From positions 1-64,000 of the forward strand of contig CP030759.1 in assembly GCA_003290465.1 (NCBI GenBank): 64,000 bases of DNA, written 5' to 3'. Numbering within the stretch: position 1 is the first letter of the stretch; the number at the start of each line of letters is the position of its first letter. The notes below the pieces were generated by a model, which worked only from the letters and a program-made list of their open reading frames with translations, was not told where the DNA came from and ran no database searches. Both the position numbers and the translations under genes were made by a program. Shown one piece after another: positions 26,547 through 34,276 of the stretch. Source of the stretch: Candidatus Sumerlaea chitinivorans. Lineage in GTDB: Bacteria > Sumerlaeota > Sumerlaeia > Sumerlaeales > Sumerlaeaceae.

Positions 26547-28533
26547 AGCTCAGCACCTCATCAATTTCGCTAAAGATTTGAGCATCCTCAAAGAGGTTCT
26601 GCGTGATCGAACCGGACGGACATGACGCCACGCAGGTGCCGCATCCGGAGCACAGCGCCTCGTTGATCTCCGCTTTGCCTGTGGCTTCGTTGAAGGAAAT
26701 GGCGTGATACGGGCACAGTGGGATGCATGACTTGCAACCGCTGCAATGGTCGGCGTTGATGTAGGCCGTGTTCGGCTCCATCTCGACGTAGCCTTTGTCG
26801 AGGAGCGCCATGGCTTGCGCGGCGGCGGCCCCAGCCTGTGCCACCGTGTCGGGAATATCTTTCGGCCCTTGACAGCAGCCTGCGATGAAGACTCCCGCCG
26901 TTGCCGTCTCCACCGGGGCAAGCTTTGGGTGCTTCTCGAGGAAGAATCCTTCTTTGGAGCATGAGATGTTGAACATCCGCCGAATCTCGTCTGCTCCTTC
27001 CGCCGGCTCGAGTCCCACGGACAGTACGACCATGTCCACGGGAATGCGTCGCACGTACGCAGAGAGGGTGTCCTCGACGCGGATCACCAGCTTGCCCTCC
27101 TCTTCCGGAGTCATGGTCCAGTCGGTGACCTCAGCCGCCCGGCCACGGATCATCTGAATGCCCTCGTCGAGGAGCTTTTCGTAGAATTCGTCGTAACCTT
27201 TTCCCGGGCAGCGCATATCAATGTAGAACTGGTAAACGTCTGCGCCGGTGTGTTCGCGCAAGAGATGGGCGAGCTTCAGCGAATACATGCAGCAGACGCG
27301 CGAACACCAGCGGTTTGTTTTCTTGTCGCGTGAGCCGACGCAGTGGATAATGCCGATGGACTTGGGCTTGCGCCCGTCTCGACACACGATCTCGCCACCG
27401 GTCGGCCCGGAGGAATTGACGAGTCGCTCCACCTCAAGCGACGTGTAAACATTCGGGTAAATGCCATAGCCATAGAGAGGGAGCCGCGTGGCGTCGAAGG
27501 TCTTGAATCCGGTCGCAATGATGACCGCACCGACCTCGATTTCCTCAATGCGTTCGGTCTGGTTGAAATCGACGGCCTTGCGGTCGCAGACCGTCTCGCA
27601 TGGCGCCTTGCACTTGCCTGTGCGGAATTTCAAGCAGGTCTCGGGATCAATCGTCACCACGGGCGGTACGGCCTGCGGGAAGGGCATGTAGATGGGTTTG
27701 CGTTTGCCGAGCCCTTCGTTGAACTCGTCTTCAAACTTGGGTTCCTTAAAGACGCATGCGCTCACGCAGTCCATGCATCCAACACAGAGTTCTTCGTCAA
27801 TGTAGCGGGGTTTGCGTCGCACCTTGACTTTGAACTTCCCGATATGCCCCGCGACTTCCGTGACCTCGGAGTACGTCCACAGAGTGATGTTGGGGTGCTC
27901 GCGGACTTCGCTCATTTTGGGGGTCAAAATACACGCAGCGCAGTCGAGGGTTGGGAAGGTCTTATCGTACTTGGCCATGTGGCCGCCGATCGAAGGCTCG
28001 CGCTCCACGAGATATACCCGCTTGCCACTTTTCGCAAGATCGAGGGCGGCGGTAATGCCGGCGATGCCCCCTCCGACGACCAGCACGCTCTGGTTGACCG
28101 CGAGGCGCTTGCGTTCCAGTGGCTTATGGTGCACCACACGAGCTACGGCAGCACGGACCTGATCTTTCGCTTTTTCGGTTGCCGCTACGGGATCCGTGTG
28201 GACCCACGAGCCGTGCTCGCGGATATTCACCATTTGGAAATAGTAGGGATTGATGCCGGCGCGCTCCATGGCTCCTCGGAAGGTTGCTTCGTGGAGGTTG
28301 GGTGAACACGCCGCAACCACGATCCGGTTCAACTGATGCTCGGCGATATCCGAAATGATAAGCTCTTGGCCGGGGTCCGAGCACATGTATTTGTAAGTGC
28401 GGGCGATGGCCACGTTCGGCAGCTTGCCAGCTGCTTCGGCTACCGCCTTGACGTCAATCGTGCCAGCAATGTTGACGCCGCAATGGCAGATGTAGACCCC
28501 GATTCGAATCTCTGTACCGTTTCCTTGCGTCAT
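26539..28533 (-). CDS. hdrA: Heterodisulfide reductase subunit A (HdrA)
   Basis: This 664-residue HdrA is the FAD-containing subunit that bifurcates electrons in MvhADG-HdrABC complexes. An N-terminal Cys pair (VYICHCGVNIAGTI) is followed by a Rossmann FAD motif (VVGGGIAGITAALDLAKSGK, about residues 150-170) and the HdrA-typical CAACILTPKM. A first ferredoxin pair follows (CVGCMDCVSACVF near 250; KCKAPCETVCDRKA), and a second pair near the C-terminus (CSGCKSCIPLCP; CSGCGTCVASCP). ATG at 28533 has AGGAG 7 bases upstream; a GTG two codons earlier is too close to that site. The length equals the single, non-fused HdrA form. Confidence 0.95.
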   Translation of the reverse strand: MTQGNGTEIRIGVYICHCGVNIAGTIDVKAVAEAAGKLPNVAIARTYKYMCSDPGQELIISDIAEHQLNRIVVAACSPNLHEATFRGAMERAGINPYYFQMVNIREHGSWVHTDPVAATEKAKDQVRAAVARVVHHKPLERKRLAVNQSVLVVGGGIAGITAALDLAKSGKRVYLVEREPSIGGHMAKYDKTFPTLDCAACILTPKMSEVREHPNITLWTYSEVTEVAGHIGKFKVKVRRKPRYIDEELCVGCMDCVSACVFKEPKFEDEFNEGLGKRKPIYMPFPQAVPPVVTIDPETCLKFRTGKCKAPCETVCDRKAVDFNQTERIEEIEVGAVIIATGFKTFDATRLPLYGYGIYPNVYTSLEVERLVNSSGPTGGEIVCRDGRKPKSIGIIHCVGSRDKKTNRWCSRVCCMYSLKLAHLLREHTGADVYQFYIDMRCPGKGYDEFYEKLLDEGIQMIRGRAAEVTDWTMTPEEEGKLVIRVEDTLSAYVRRIPVDMVVLSVGLEPAEGADEIRRMFNISCSKEGFFLEKHPKLAPVETATAGVFIAGCCQGPKDIPDTVAQAGAAAAQAMALLDKGYVEMEPNTAYINADHCSGCKSCIPLCPYHAISFNEATGKAEINEALCSGCGTCVASCPSGSITQNLFEDAQIFSEIDEVLSYV

Positions 28534-28549
28534 TTCCACTCTCCTTCCC

Positions 28550-29440
28550 TCAAGCTCCCACGCCGACTGCAGCCATCTGCTGACGCAGCGGACTACGGTC
28601 CCACGTCAGATTGCGGTGCAAGCCGAGCGTGTTCGGGTCGATGCCAAACGCCAGTCCCATCATTTGCGTGTAGTAAAGGCAGGTGATGCCGACGTCCTCT
28701 TTGAACCGTGAAATAATGTCGTGCTGATAAGAATCGAGGTTGAAGTGGCACAGTGGGCAAACGCTCACGATCACGTTTGCTCCCTGCCGCTTGGCTTCCC
28801 GAAGAATTGCGAAAACGAGGCGTTGAGCGACCTGAGGAAGTGTCCCCATCTGGCTACCGCCGCAACACCGGGTTTTTAGGGGGAAGTGCACCGGTTCCGC
28901 CCCAAGCGCTTCGCAGAGCTTGTCAATGGTCTCCGGAAAGTGATACTGGTCGAAATCCTTGTAGGGTCGGACCGTCTGGCAGCCGTAGTAGGCGGCCACC
29001 TTCACCCCTTTCAGTGGATGCTGCACATGCTTGCGGATGGTGTCGAGCCCAACGTCATTCACAAGAATGTCGAGCATGTGGCGAACGCGCACGGTGCCTT
29101 TGTACTGAAGCCCCGTGCGTTTGAGGGATTCTTTTACGCGATTGCCCACCGCGGGATACTCTTCGATGTAGTGCTTGGTTTTGTTGAGCACGAGGTAGCA
29201 TCCACTGCACGGGGTCGTCATCTGCGTCGCCCCTTGCTTTTCTGCTAGCGCGATATTGCGGGCAGCGAGAGCCAAAGCGTTGTGTTCGTCCACGGACATG
29301 TACGCTGTCGCACCGCAGCAGTTCCAGTCCTCGATTTCTTCAAGCTCTACACCCAGTTCCCGCACGATGGCCTGAGTGCTTTCTTCGCAGGCACGGCCAG
29401 TGCCCAACACCGAACAACCGGGGAAATAACCAAACTTCAT
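28550..29440 (-). CDS. hdrB: Heterodisulfide reductase subunit B (HdrB)
   Basis: This 296-residue catalytic subunit reduces disulfides at noncubane [4Fe-4S] clusters held by two CCG domains. In domain 1, Cys9 (FPGCS), Cys41-Cys42 (NCCGAT) and Cys78/Cys81 (TPCSGC) fit CX31-39CCGX35-38CXXC. Domain 2 repeats it with YYGCQTV, RCCGGS and CPLCH. The ATG at 29440 has AAAGGAGGT nine bases upstream and overlaps the hdrC stop in an ATGA. In methanogens the substrate is CoM-S-S-CoB; in bacteria it is generally unknown. Confidence 0.95.
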   Translation of the reverse strand: MKFGYFPGCSVLGTGRACEESTQAIVRELGVELEEIEDWNCCGATAYMSVDEHNALALAARNIALAEKQGATQMTTPCSGCYLVLNKTKHYIEEYPAVGNRVKESLKRTGLQYKGTVRVRHMLDILVNDVGLDTIRKHVQHPLKGVKVAAYYGCQTVRPYKDFDQYHFPETIDKLCEALGAEPVHFPLKTRCCGGSQMGTLPQVAQRLVFAILREAKRQGANVIVSVCPLCHFNLDSYQHDIISRFKEDVGITCLYYTQMMGLAFGIDPNTLGLHRNLTWDRSPLRQQMAAVGVGA

Positions 29441-30039
29441 TTTGTGGCGACCTCCTTTCGGCCGTTGCCATTGCCTTGGTATTCCATAATTTCGCGGATG
29501 CGCTGTGGGTCTTTCACCGCGTCAGGACGCAGCGAGAAGCGGCCGCGACGAATGAGCTCGATGCCAAGCCGCGCCATTTTTAGCATCTCCAGTGGATTCG
29601 TGAGTAGGTTCAGACGCGTAACCAAGTGGATCTCGTTGACGCGGCCGCGTGCCCGCACCATCTTGTAGAACTCGTTCGCGAGGACCACCATGCGGAAACG
29701 TCTGGGATAAGCCTTCTCGCGGATCGCCATCTGCTTGAGCGCGTACATGATGTCCGTGACCTTGATCTCGCGCGGACACTCGACCGTACAGGCGTAGCAC
29801 GACGAGCATAGCCAGATGGTGTTCGAGGCCATGACCTCCTTTTTGAAGCCGTAGCGGACAAGGTTCATGACGCGCCGCGGTGTCATGTCCATGTAGATAC
29901 TCATGGGACAGACACCCGAGCATGTTCCGCACTGAATGCAGCTGTCGAGTTTTTCGCAGCCGGGAATGCTTTTGATGGCAGCTGGAAAACTCGGGTCGCA
30001 ATCCGCCTGATATTTGATGTGCCGAGTTGTTACATCCAT
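29437..30039 (-). CDS. hdrC: Heterodisulfide reductase subunit C (HdrC)
   Basis: This 200-residue electron-transfer subunit has two [4Fe-4S] sets: Cys34, Cys37, Cys40 and Cys44 in CIQCGTCSGVCP, and Cys78, Cys81, Cys84 and Cys88 in CSSCYACTVECP. It hands electrons from HdrA to HdrB. ATG 30039 is 7 bases past the regulator stop, with AAGGGG immediately upstream and a stronger GGAGG further away; the longer open frame back to 30177 lacks support. The stop overlaps hdrB by an ATGA. Confidence 0.94.
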   Translation of the reverse strand: MDVTTRHIKYQADCDPSFPAAIKSIPGCEKLDSCIQCGTCSGVCPMSIYMDMTPRRVMNLVRYGFKKEVMASNTIWLCSSCYACTVECPREIKVTDIMYALKQMAIREKAYPRRFRMVVLANEFYKMVRARGRVNEIHLVTRLNLLTNPLEMLKMARLGIELIRRGRFSLRPDAVKDPQRIREIMEYQGNGNGRKEVATK

Positions 30040-30046
30040 AGCCCCT

Positions 30047-30580
30047 TCACTCGGTCCTCCTTTCACGCAGCTTGAGAATCGTCTTTGCGGCATCGTTCGT
30101 GGGGGAGCGTGGCGTGTTTGGGGATTTGGGCGACGCCGCAGAAGGGATATATTTTCCCGCGCGTGCCGCGGCCACACAGTGGAGTCCGTTCGCGTCCAGG
30201 AGTGTGGCCCGGCTTAGCCCGGTTCGCACCAATTCGATCGTCTTGCTCCAAAAGCGGTTGAGCGGGCAGGCGCGAGGGTCGTTGCAGACTCGTAAGCCAA
30301 GCAGGCACGGCGCCGAGAACGGTCGTCCCGACACCGCTTCCGCGACTTCGATCAACCGAATCTCCGAGGCAGGGCGTGCGAGGCAAACCCCTCCGCGATA
30401 ACCACGTTGAGTGGTAACGAACCCCAGCAAACGGAGACGGTGGACGAGCTTGGCCAGATAAGGACGAGGAATCCCCGAAGCCGCGGCGAGCTCGTGGACT
30501 CGCCGGGGCTCACCGCCCGGTCCGTTGAGCAATCCGAGGGTTAGGATCGCGTACGCCGTGGTTTGATTCAGAGCCAGCAC
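30047..30580 (-). CDS. Rrf2 family transcriptional regulator
   Basis: This 177-residue winged-helix regulator is the first gene of the hydrogenase-Hdr operon. The Rrf2/IscR DNA-binding part is clear (TTAYAILTLGLL, LAAASGIPRPYLAKLVHRLR, GYRGGVCLARP). Three cysteines at 92, 99 and 105 sit where IscR binds its [2Fe-2S] cluster, so redox or FeS sensing is likely. The last 40 residues (AASPKSPNTPRSPTND) are Pro/Ser-rich and atypical. Since it leads the operon with a 7-base gap to hdrC, it probably regulates its own operon and perhaps the divergent dehydrogenase. Confidence 0.9.
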   Translation of the reverse strand: MLALNQTTAYAILTLGLLNGPGGEPRRVHELAAASGIPRPYLAKLVHRLRLLGFVTTQRGYRGGVCLARPASEIRLIEVAEAVSGRPFSAPCLLGLRVCNDPRACPLNRFWSKTIELVRTGLSRATLLDANGLHCVAAARAGKYIPSAASPKSPNTPRSPTNDAAKTILKLRERRTE

Positions 30581-30616
30581 CCTGTGAGCTCTCCCATGGC
30601 AGAGATGATGCCACTT

Positions 30617-30630
30617 TGTGAAATATCACA
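30617..30630. promoter_or_regulatory. Palindrome TGTGA-N4-TCACA near Rrf2 start
   Basis: TGTGA (30617-30621) and TCACA (30626-30630) flank four bases (AATA), 36 bases upstream of the Rrf2 start codon. The spacing equals that of FNR/DNR-type sites and is shorter than the N6 of E. coli CRP. It could bind a CRP/FNR-family regulator or Rrf2 itself; arms of only 5 bp make this tentative. Confidence 0.35.
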
Positions 30631-30759
30631 CAATCTGCTTAAATACCAGGAGGTCAACAAGAAAAACGACTTGCATGTCTATTTGTATAGATAATTGAAA
30701 CACAATAGGTTGCGTTATGGTACGCATTTGGAAGGAATGTTAAAAAGACGAATTTCTGA

Positions 30760-30780
30760 GCGAAAATTCACAAATTTCGC
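30760..30780. promoter_or_regulatory. Imperfect 21-bp palindrome in divergent spacer
   Basis: GCGAAAATT-CAC-AAATTTCGC has 8 of 9 matching arm positions. It lies near the middle of the spacer, 180 bases from the Rrf2 start and 165 from the dehydrogenase start. An overlapping second repeat, GAATTT-N8-AAATTC, begins at about 30750. It is a plausible operator controlling both directions; the binding protein is not known. Confidence 0.35.
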
Positions 30781-30944
30781 ACTATTTTTCTCGATTCTCG
30801 CCATCTCTCAAACCTGAGAGCATGTGCCAACCCCCCTGCTTCCTCCTGAAAGCCGAACCTCCATAATTGGCTTGCGTCGCCTCGGCGAACCAACCTACCT
30901 TCGGTTGATTGCTAATCACTGCGTTGGACACGAAGGAGGATGTG

Positions 30945-31952
30945 ATGACAGTCCGAGCTTATGCAGCGATGGCCGCAGGCCGTCCTCTGGAACCCTATAC
31001 CTATGAGCGCCCATCCAGCTTAGGGCCGTTCGATGTCGAACTCGAGGTCGAATGTTGCGGGATTTGCCACAGCGACATCCATTTGATTGATAACGACTGG
31101 AAAGTAAGCACCTACCCTCTGATCCCCGGCCACGAAGTGGTGGGAACGGTTGCTCGAATGGGGGCCGAGGTGAAACACCTAACGATTGGGCAACGCGTTG
31201 GATTAGGCTGGCAGTGCGGCTCGTGCATGGCCTGTGAATGGTGTGAGCGGGGCGAAGAACCCTGCTGCGATGCCCACCAAGCCACGTGCGTTGGTCATCC
31301 GGGCGGCTACGCTGAGTACGTCGTGGCCGATAGCCGCTTTGTGTTCCCGATTCCGGACACTTTGCCTTCGGAGGCAGCGGCTCCCCTGATGTGTGGAGGG
31401 ATCACAGTCTACACACCCCTTGCCCGGTTTACGCGGCCAGCGCAACGGGTGGGAGTGATCGGCATCGGCGGACTCGGGCATTTGGCGCTCCAATTCGCGC
31501 GCGCCATGGGGTGCGAGGTCACAGCTTTCTCCACGTCCCCTTCCAAGGAAGCGGAAGCGAAAAGGCTCGGCGCCCATGAGTTTGTTGTCTCGACCGATAG
31601 CCAAGCGATGGCCAAACGTGCAGGCTATTTTGATCTTCTCATCTCCACGGTGAGTGCGGATCTCGATTGGCCGCAGTGGCTGAAGTTGGTCCGAAAATTG
31701 GGGCGGCTGCAAATCGTAGGCGCGTCGCCGGGCAACATTTCGGTGCCGGTCAGCATGCTGATTGGCGGCCAGAAAAGCATCGGCGCCACCATCATTGGCA
31801 ATCGAGCTACCATTCGCGAAATGTTGGAATTTGCGGCTCGCCACGGAGTGCGGGCACAGGCAGAGGTCATGCCCCTTGACCGCGTCAATGACGCCATTGC
31901 GCGGGTTCGGGCGAATGAAGCACGCTACCGCATGGTCCTCAAAGTGCGCTGA
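30945..31952 (+). CDS. Zinc-dependent alcohol dehydrogenase
   Basis: This 335-residue medium-chain NAD(P)-dependent alcohol dehydrogenase resembles the YahK/cinnamyl alcohol dehydrogenase branch. The catalytic zinc site is CGICHSDIH with GHEVVGTV, and a structural zinc loop with several Cys follows (CGSCMACEWCERGEEPCCD). The Rossmann motif is GIGGLGHLALQFARAMG. ATG 30945 is chosen because AAGGAGGA lies directly upstream. It interconverts an alcohol and aldehyde; the substrate is not readable. A strong double hairpin follows its stop codon. Confidence 0.9.
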   Translation: MTVRAYAAMAAGRPLEPYTYERPSSLGPFDVELEVECCGICHSDIHLIDNDWKVSTYPLIPGHEVVGTVARMGAEVKHLTIGQRVGLGWQCGSCMACEWCERGEEPCCDAHQATCVGHPGGYAEYVVADSRFVFPIPDTLPSEAAAPLMCGGITVYTPLARFTRPAQRVGVIGIGGLGHLALQFARAMGCEVTAFSTSPSKEAEAKRLGAHEFVVSTDSQAMAKRAGYFDLLISTVSADLDWPQWLKLVRKLGRLQIVGASPGNISVPVSMLIGGQKSIGATIIGNRATIREMLEFAARHGVRAQAEVMPLDRVNDAIARVRANEARYRMVLKVR

Positions 31953-31966
31953 AACTCGTTCCAGGT

Positions 31967-32023
31967 GAGAGTGCCATATGAAGCCGACGCAGCAAGTTGT
32001 GTTGCGTCGGCTTGCGCACTCTC
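31967..32023 (+). terminator. Two-tier hairpin after alcohol dehydrogenase
   Basis: The outer stem GAGAGTGC (31967-31974) pairs with GCACTCTC (32016-32023). The inner stem AAGCCGACGCA (31981-31991) pairs with TGCGTCGGCTT (32003-32013) around an 11-base loop. Nineteen perfect base pairs start 14 bases past the stop codon. No U tract follows (TTGACAG), so termination is probable but not of the canonical type. The rest of the 196-base gap to the EIIA gene shows nothing else. Confidence 0.6.
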
Positions 32024-32148
32024 TTGACAGTGATGTGAAAAGCCCTCACGGGCAAGGGAAGCAAGTGAACAAATCGAAGGATGAATTTTTTTGCGCCGCG
32101 GTGCGTTCATGATCCGGCATCGACGCCGGGCGAAAGGGCAAGAGTGCT

Positions 32149-32631
32149 ATGGTTGATTTCTCGAAAATGATCGATGAGTCGCGGATTGTGGATCTCAAGG
32201 CCACCACTAAAGAAGAGGCGTTGCGGGAACTGGTGGACGTGCTGGCGACTTCTCCGAATGTGACCGACAAGGACGAGCTTCTGAAAGCGATTTTCGAACG
32301 CGAGAAAGTGATCTCGACGGGGGTGGGGATTGAAGTGGCGCTTCCCCACGTCAAGATCCCAAGCGTAAAAGATTTCGTTATTGCGATCGGTCGCTCCCAC
32401 AAAGGGATCGATTTTGATTCGCTCGACGACAAGCCCGTATACATCATCGTAATGATCGGTGCCAACGACAAGCAGGCGGGCGACTTTTTGAAAGTCCTCG
32501 CGCAGCTGGTCCTGAAACTGAAGAACAAAAATTTCCGCAAAGCGGTGATGTTCGCAAAGTCACCCAAGCGGATTCGCGAGCTCTTCATCTCCAATGAAAG
32601 CCTGCCGGAGTCTGAGTCAGACGAGGGATAA
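32149..32631 (+). CDS. PTS EIIA domain protein, PtsN/fructose type
   Basis: This 160-residue single-domain EIIA of the fructose/mannitol/nitrogen family has its phospho-accepting His at residue 67 (GIEVALPHVK), with the standard EREKVISTGVG before it. Stand-alone EIIA proteins are usually regulatory in a PtsP-NPr-PtsN relay, controlling potassium, nitrogen or stress responses rather than transporting sugar. No EI, HPr, EIIB or EIIC gene lies in the window, which fits a regulatory role. The phosphorylase gene follows 16 bases after its stop. Confidence 0.85.
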   Translation: MVDFSKMIDESRIVDLKATTKEEALRELVDVLATSPNVTDKDELLKAIFEREKVISTGVGIEVALPHVKIPSVKDFVIAIGRSHKGIDFDSLDDKPVYIIVMIGANDKQAGDFLKVLAQLVLKLKNKNFRKAVMFAKSPKRIRELFISNESLPESESDEG

Positions 32632-32647
32632 CAGAAGACAACTCACG

Positions 32648-33520
32648 ATGATGCAGAATCGTTCGAATCAGCGTCACGATACGGTGACCCCAGAATACGA
32701 ACAGCAGGTCAAAGAACTGAGCGCTGCCCTGTGCGAACGATTTTCTGGCGAAGCCCGAGTGCTTGTCGTGGCGGGAAGTGGCTTGGGAGGCTTCGTCCGT
32801 AGTGTTCAGGTCGTGCAGTCTGCGCCTTATGCGGAACTGCCACACGTCGGCGCCTCGACCGTGGCTGGCCATGCTGGAACGTTGGTCTACGGTATGGTCA
32901 ATGACACACCCCTGTTTCTCATGAACGGTCGCCGTCACCTTTACGAAGGGATTTCTCCCCAAACTTCGACCCTTCTGTTACGTGCGTTGTTGGTTGCGAA
33001 GCCGATCCGTGTGGTGGTGCTCTCGAACGCCGCGGGGGGACTGAATCGTTGTTTTCAGGTCGGCGACCTGATGCTAATCAGCGACCACATCAACTGGATG
33101 TTCCGCAATCCGTTGCGCGGGAGAAACGTGGAAGCGTGGGGGCCGCGTTTTCCAGATTGTAGCGAGATCTATTCCGCGCGTCTTCGCGCTCTCGCCCGCG
33201 AACTTGCTCTGGAGATTGGCATCAACCTGCGCGAAGGTGTCTATCTGGGAGGCTTGGGACCCAGTTACGAGACACGTGCCGAAGTCCAAATGCTTCGCGG
33301 GGTATTTGCTGCGGACGCAGTCGGGATGAGCACTGTGCATGAGGCATTGATTGCGCGGCACATGGATCGCGAAGTGCTTGGCATTTCCTTTATTTCGAAT
33401 TTGCTTACCGAACCTGCCGTGACGACGCACGAAGAAGTGATGGAAAACGCCCGGCTCGTGGAGGACAAATTCTCTCGTCTGCTCAACGCTTTGGTCCCGA
33501 AACTTGCCGCGGAAGCGTGA
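32648..33520 (+). CDS. Purine nucleoside phosphorylase
   Basis: This 290-residue trimeric-type (PNP family 2) enzyme splits purine nucleosides with phosphate in salvage. Visible motifs are VVAGSGLGGF (phosphate site), the HAG in STVAGHAGTLVYG, MNGRRHLYEG, SNAAGGLN, LGGLGPSYETRAEVQ and VGMSTVHEALIARH. The start is uncertain: ATG at 32648 gives the expected length, but no clear ribosome binding site is seen (GAGGGA is 20 bases upstream). The frame extends upstream into the EIIA gene. Probable partners are hpt at 1517 and the nucleoside-type permease at 56545. Confidence 0.9.
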   Translation: MMQNRSNQRHDTVTPEYEQQVKELSAALCERFSGEARVLVVAGSGLGGFVRSVQVVQSAPYAELPHVGASTVAGHAGTLVYGMVNDTPLFLMNGRRHLYEGISPQTSTLLLRALLVAKPIRVVVLSNAAGGLNRCFQVGDLMLISDHINWMFRNPLRGRNVEAWGPRFPDCSEIYSARLRALARELALEIGINLREGVYLGGLGPSYETRAEVQMLRGVFAADAVGMSTVHEALIARHMDREVLGISFISNLLTEPAVTTHEEVMENARLVEDKFSRLLNALVPKLAAEA

Positions 33521-33556
33521 ATTTTCTCTACCCAATGGTGCTACATAACGCGCGAA

Positions 33557-33605
33557 CCTTGAGCGCGGAGTGGCGAGGTCCCTTGGCGCACGACTGGGCT
33601 CAAGG
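33557..33605 (+). promoter_or_regulatory. Structured leader of rpsO
   Basis: CCTTGAGC (33557-33564) pairs perfectly with GCTCAAGG (33598-33605), enclosing a GC-rich 33-base segment that can form further short helices. This sits just before the rpsO ribosome binding site (AAAGGGA near 33620) and is followed by ATTTTT. S15 represses its own translation in several phyla through leader junction structures, so an autoregulatory fold is possible. It could equally be a terminator for the phosphorylase gene. This is inference from position and pairing. Confidence 0.4.
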
Positions 33606-33634
33606 CGATTTTTCATGACGAAAGGGAACGTCCT

Positions 33635-33904
33635 ATGAGCATTACGGCAGAGCGCAAGAAGCAGCTCATTGCTGAGTTCGGCCGGCATCCGAATGATACC
33701 GGCTCGCCAGAAGTGCAGATCGCAATTCTGACGGAACGGATTCAGAATCTCACTGAGCACTTCAAGACACACACGAAGGACCATCATTCGCGGCGCGGTC
33801 TTCTCATGCTGGTGGGTCAGCGGCGCCGACTGCTCAACTATCTGCGCGAGCTCGACATTGAGCGCTACCGTACGCTGATTGAGCGGTTAGGACTCCGCAA
33901 GTAA
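33635..33904 (+). CDS. rpsO: 30S ribosomal protein S15
   Basis: This 89-residue S15 binds the central domain of 16S rRNA early in 30S assembly. The sequence follows the family throughout: [54 protein letters not shown] and [15 protein letters not shown] at 33635 with AAAGGGA upstream. The rpsO-pnp order is the common bacterial one, but here a strong terminator separates the pair. Confidence 0.97.
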   Translation: MSITAERKKQLIAEFGRHPNDTGSPEVQIAILTERIQNLTEHFKTHTKDHHSRRGLLMLVGQRRRLLNYLRELDIERYRTLIERLGLRK

Positions 33905-34013
33905 GAAGCCGGAAATCAAGCGGAAGAGTCACGAAAAGTATCGCAAGACGCCGCTTTCAGTGGCTGCATTTTGGGGCGCAGCCCGTGTGAGGGCTTGATG
34001 AAAAGTAAACGTT

Positions 34014-34051
34014 GCGGCGGGTTTTTTGCTGGCCCGCCGCATCATTTTTTG
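34014..34051 (+). terminator. Rho-independent terminator between rpsO and pnp
   Basis: GCGGCGGG (34014-34021) pairs with CCCGCCGC (34033-34040), 8 bp and GC only, followed within five bases by a T6 run (34045-34050). This is a textbook intrinsic terminator for rpsO and implies that pnp has its own promoter. Confidence 0.85.
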
Positions 34052-34100
34052 TTAGCAAGTGTAGAACATAACGAGGAACCGGTGGCACGGAGGGAGGGAT

Positions 34101-34121
34101 GTCCCGCCGAATGTGCGGGAC
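34101..34121 (+). promoter_or_regulatory. Hairpin in pnp leader
   Basis: GTCCCGC (34101-34107) pairs with GCGGGAC (34115-34121) around seven bases, in the 225-base stretch between the terminator and the pnp start. The pnp mRNA of enterobacteria is autoregulated through an RNase III-cut leader hairpin; a similar role here is only a suggestion. No U tract follows. Confidence 0.3.
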
Positions 34122-34276
34122 GGGTTCGGGCTTTTAAGCTTCGGCGGAAAGCAGGCGCGAAACTTCTGCCGAAACGTAAAATCCCGACAGAATCCCTTCT
34201 TCCCAAGCCTCTCCGGTCCCCCAACATATTTTGATTCCAACGCTATTGCTTTGGCTTGGAAGAAAGGATCACGAAA

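Larger units (their letters stand above)
30581..30944. other. AT-rich divergent promoter region
   Basis: This 364-base spacer separates the Rrf2-led hydrogenase operon (minus) from the alcohol dehydrogenase (plus). It is visibly AT-richer than its surroundings and holds two palindromes, listed separately. A 6-bp hairpin (CTCTCA-aacc-TGAGAG, 30805-30820) is also present. I could not place -10/-35 boxes with confidence. The AAGGAGGA at 30933-30940 serves the dehydrogenase start. Confidence 0.7.

Noticed and set aside
27343-28305. A 320-codon plus-strand frame opposite hdrA
   Set aside because: It is a shadow of the FeS-motif-rich HdrA frame.
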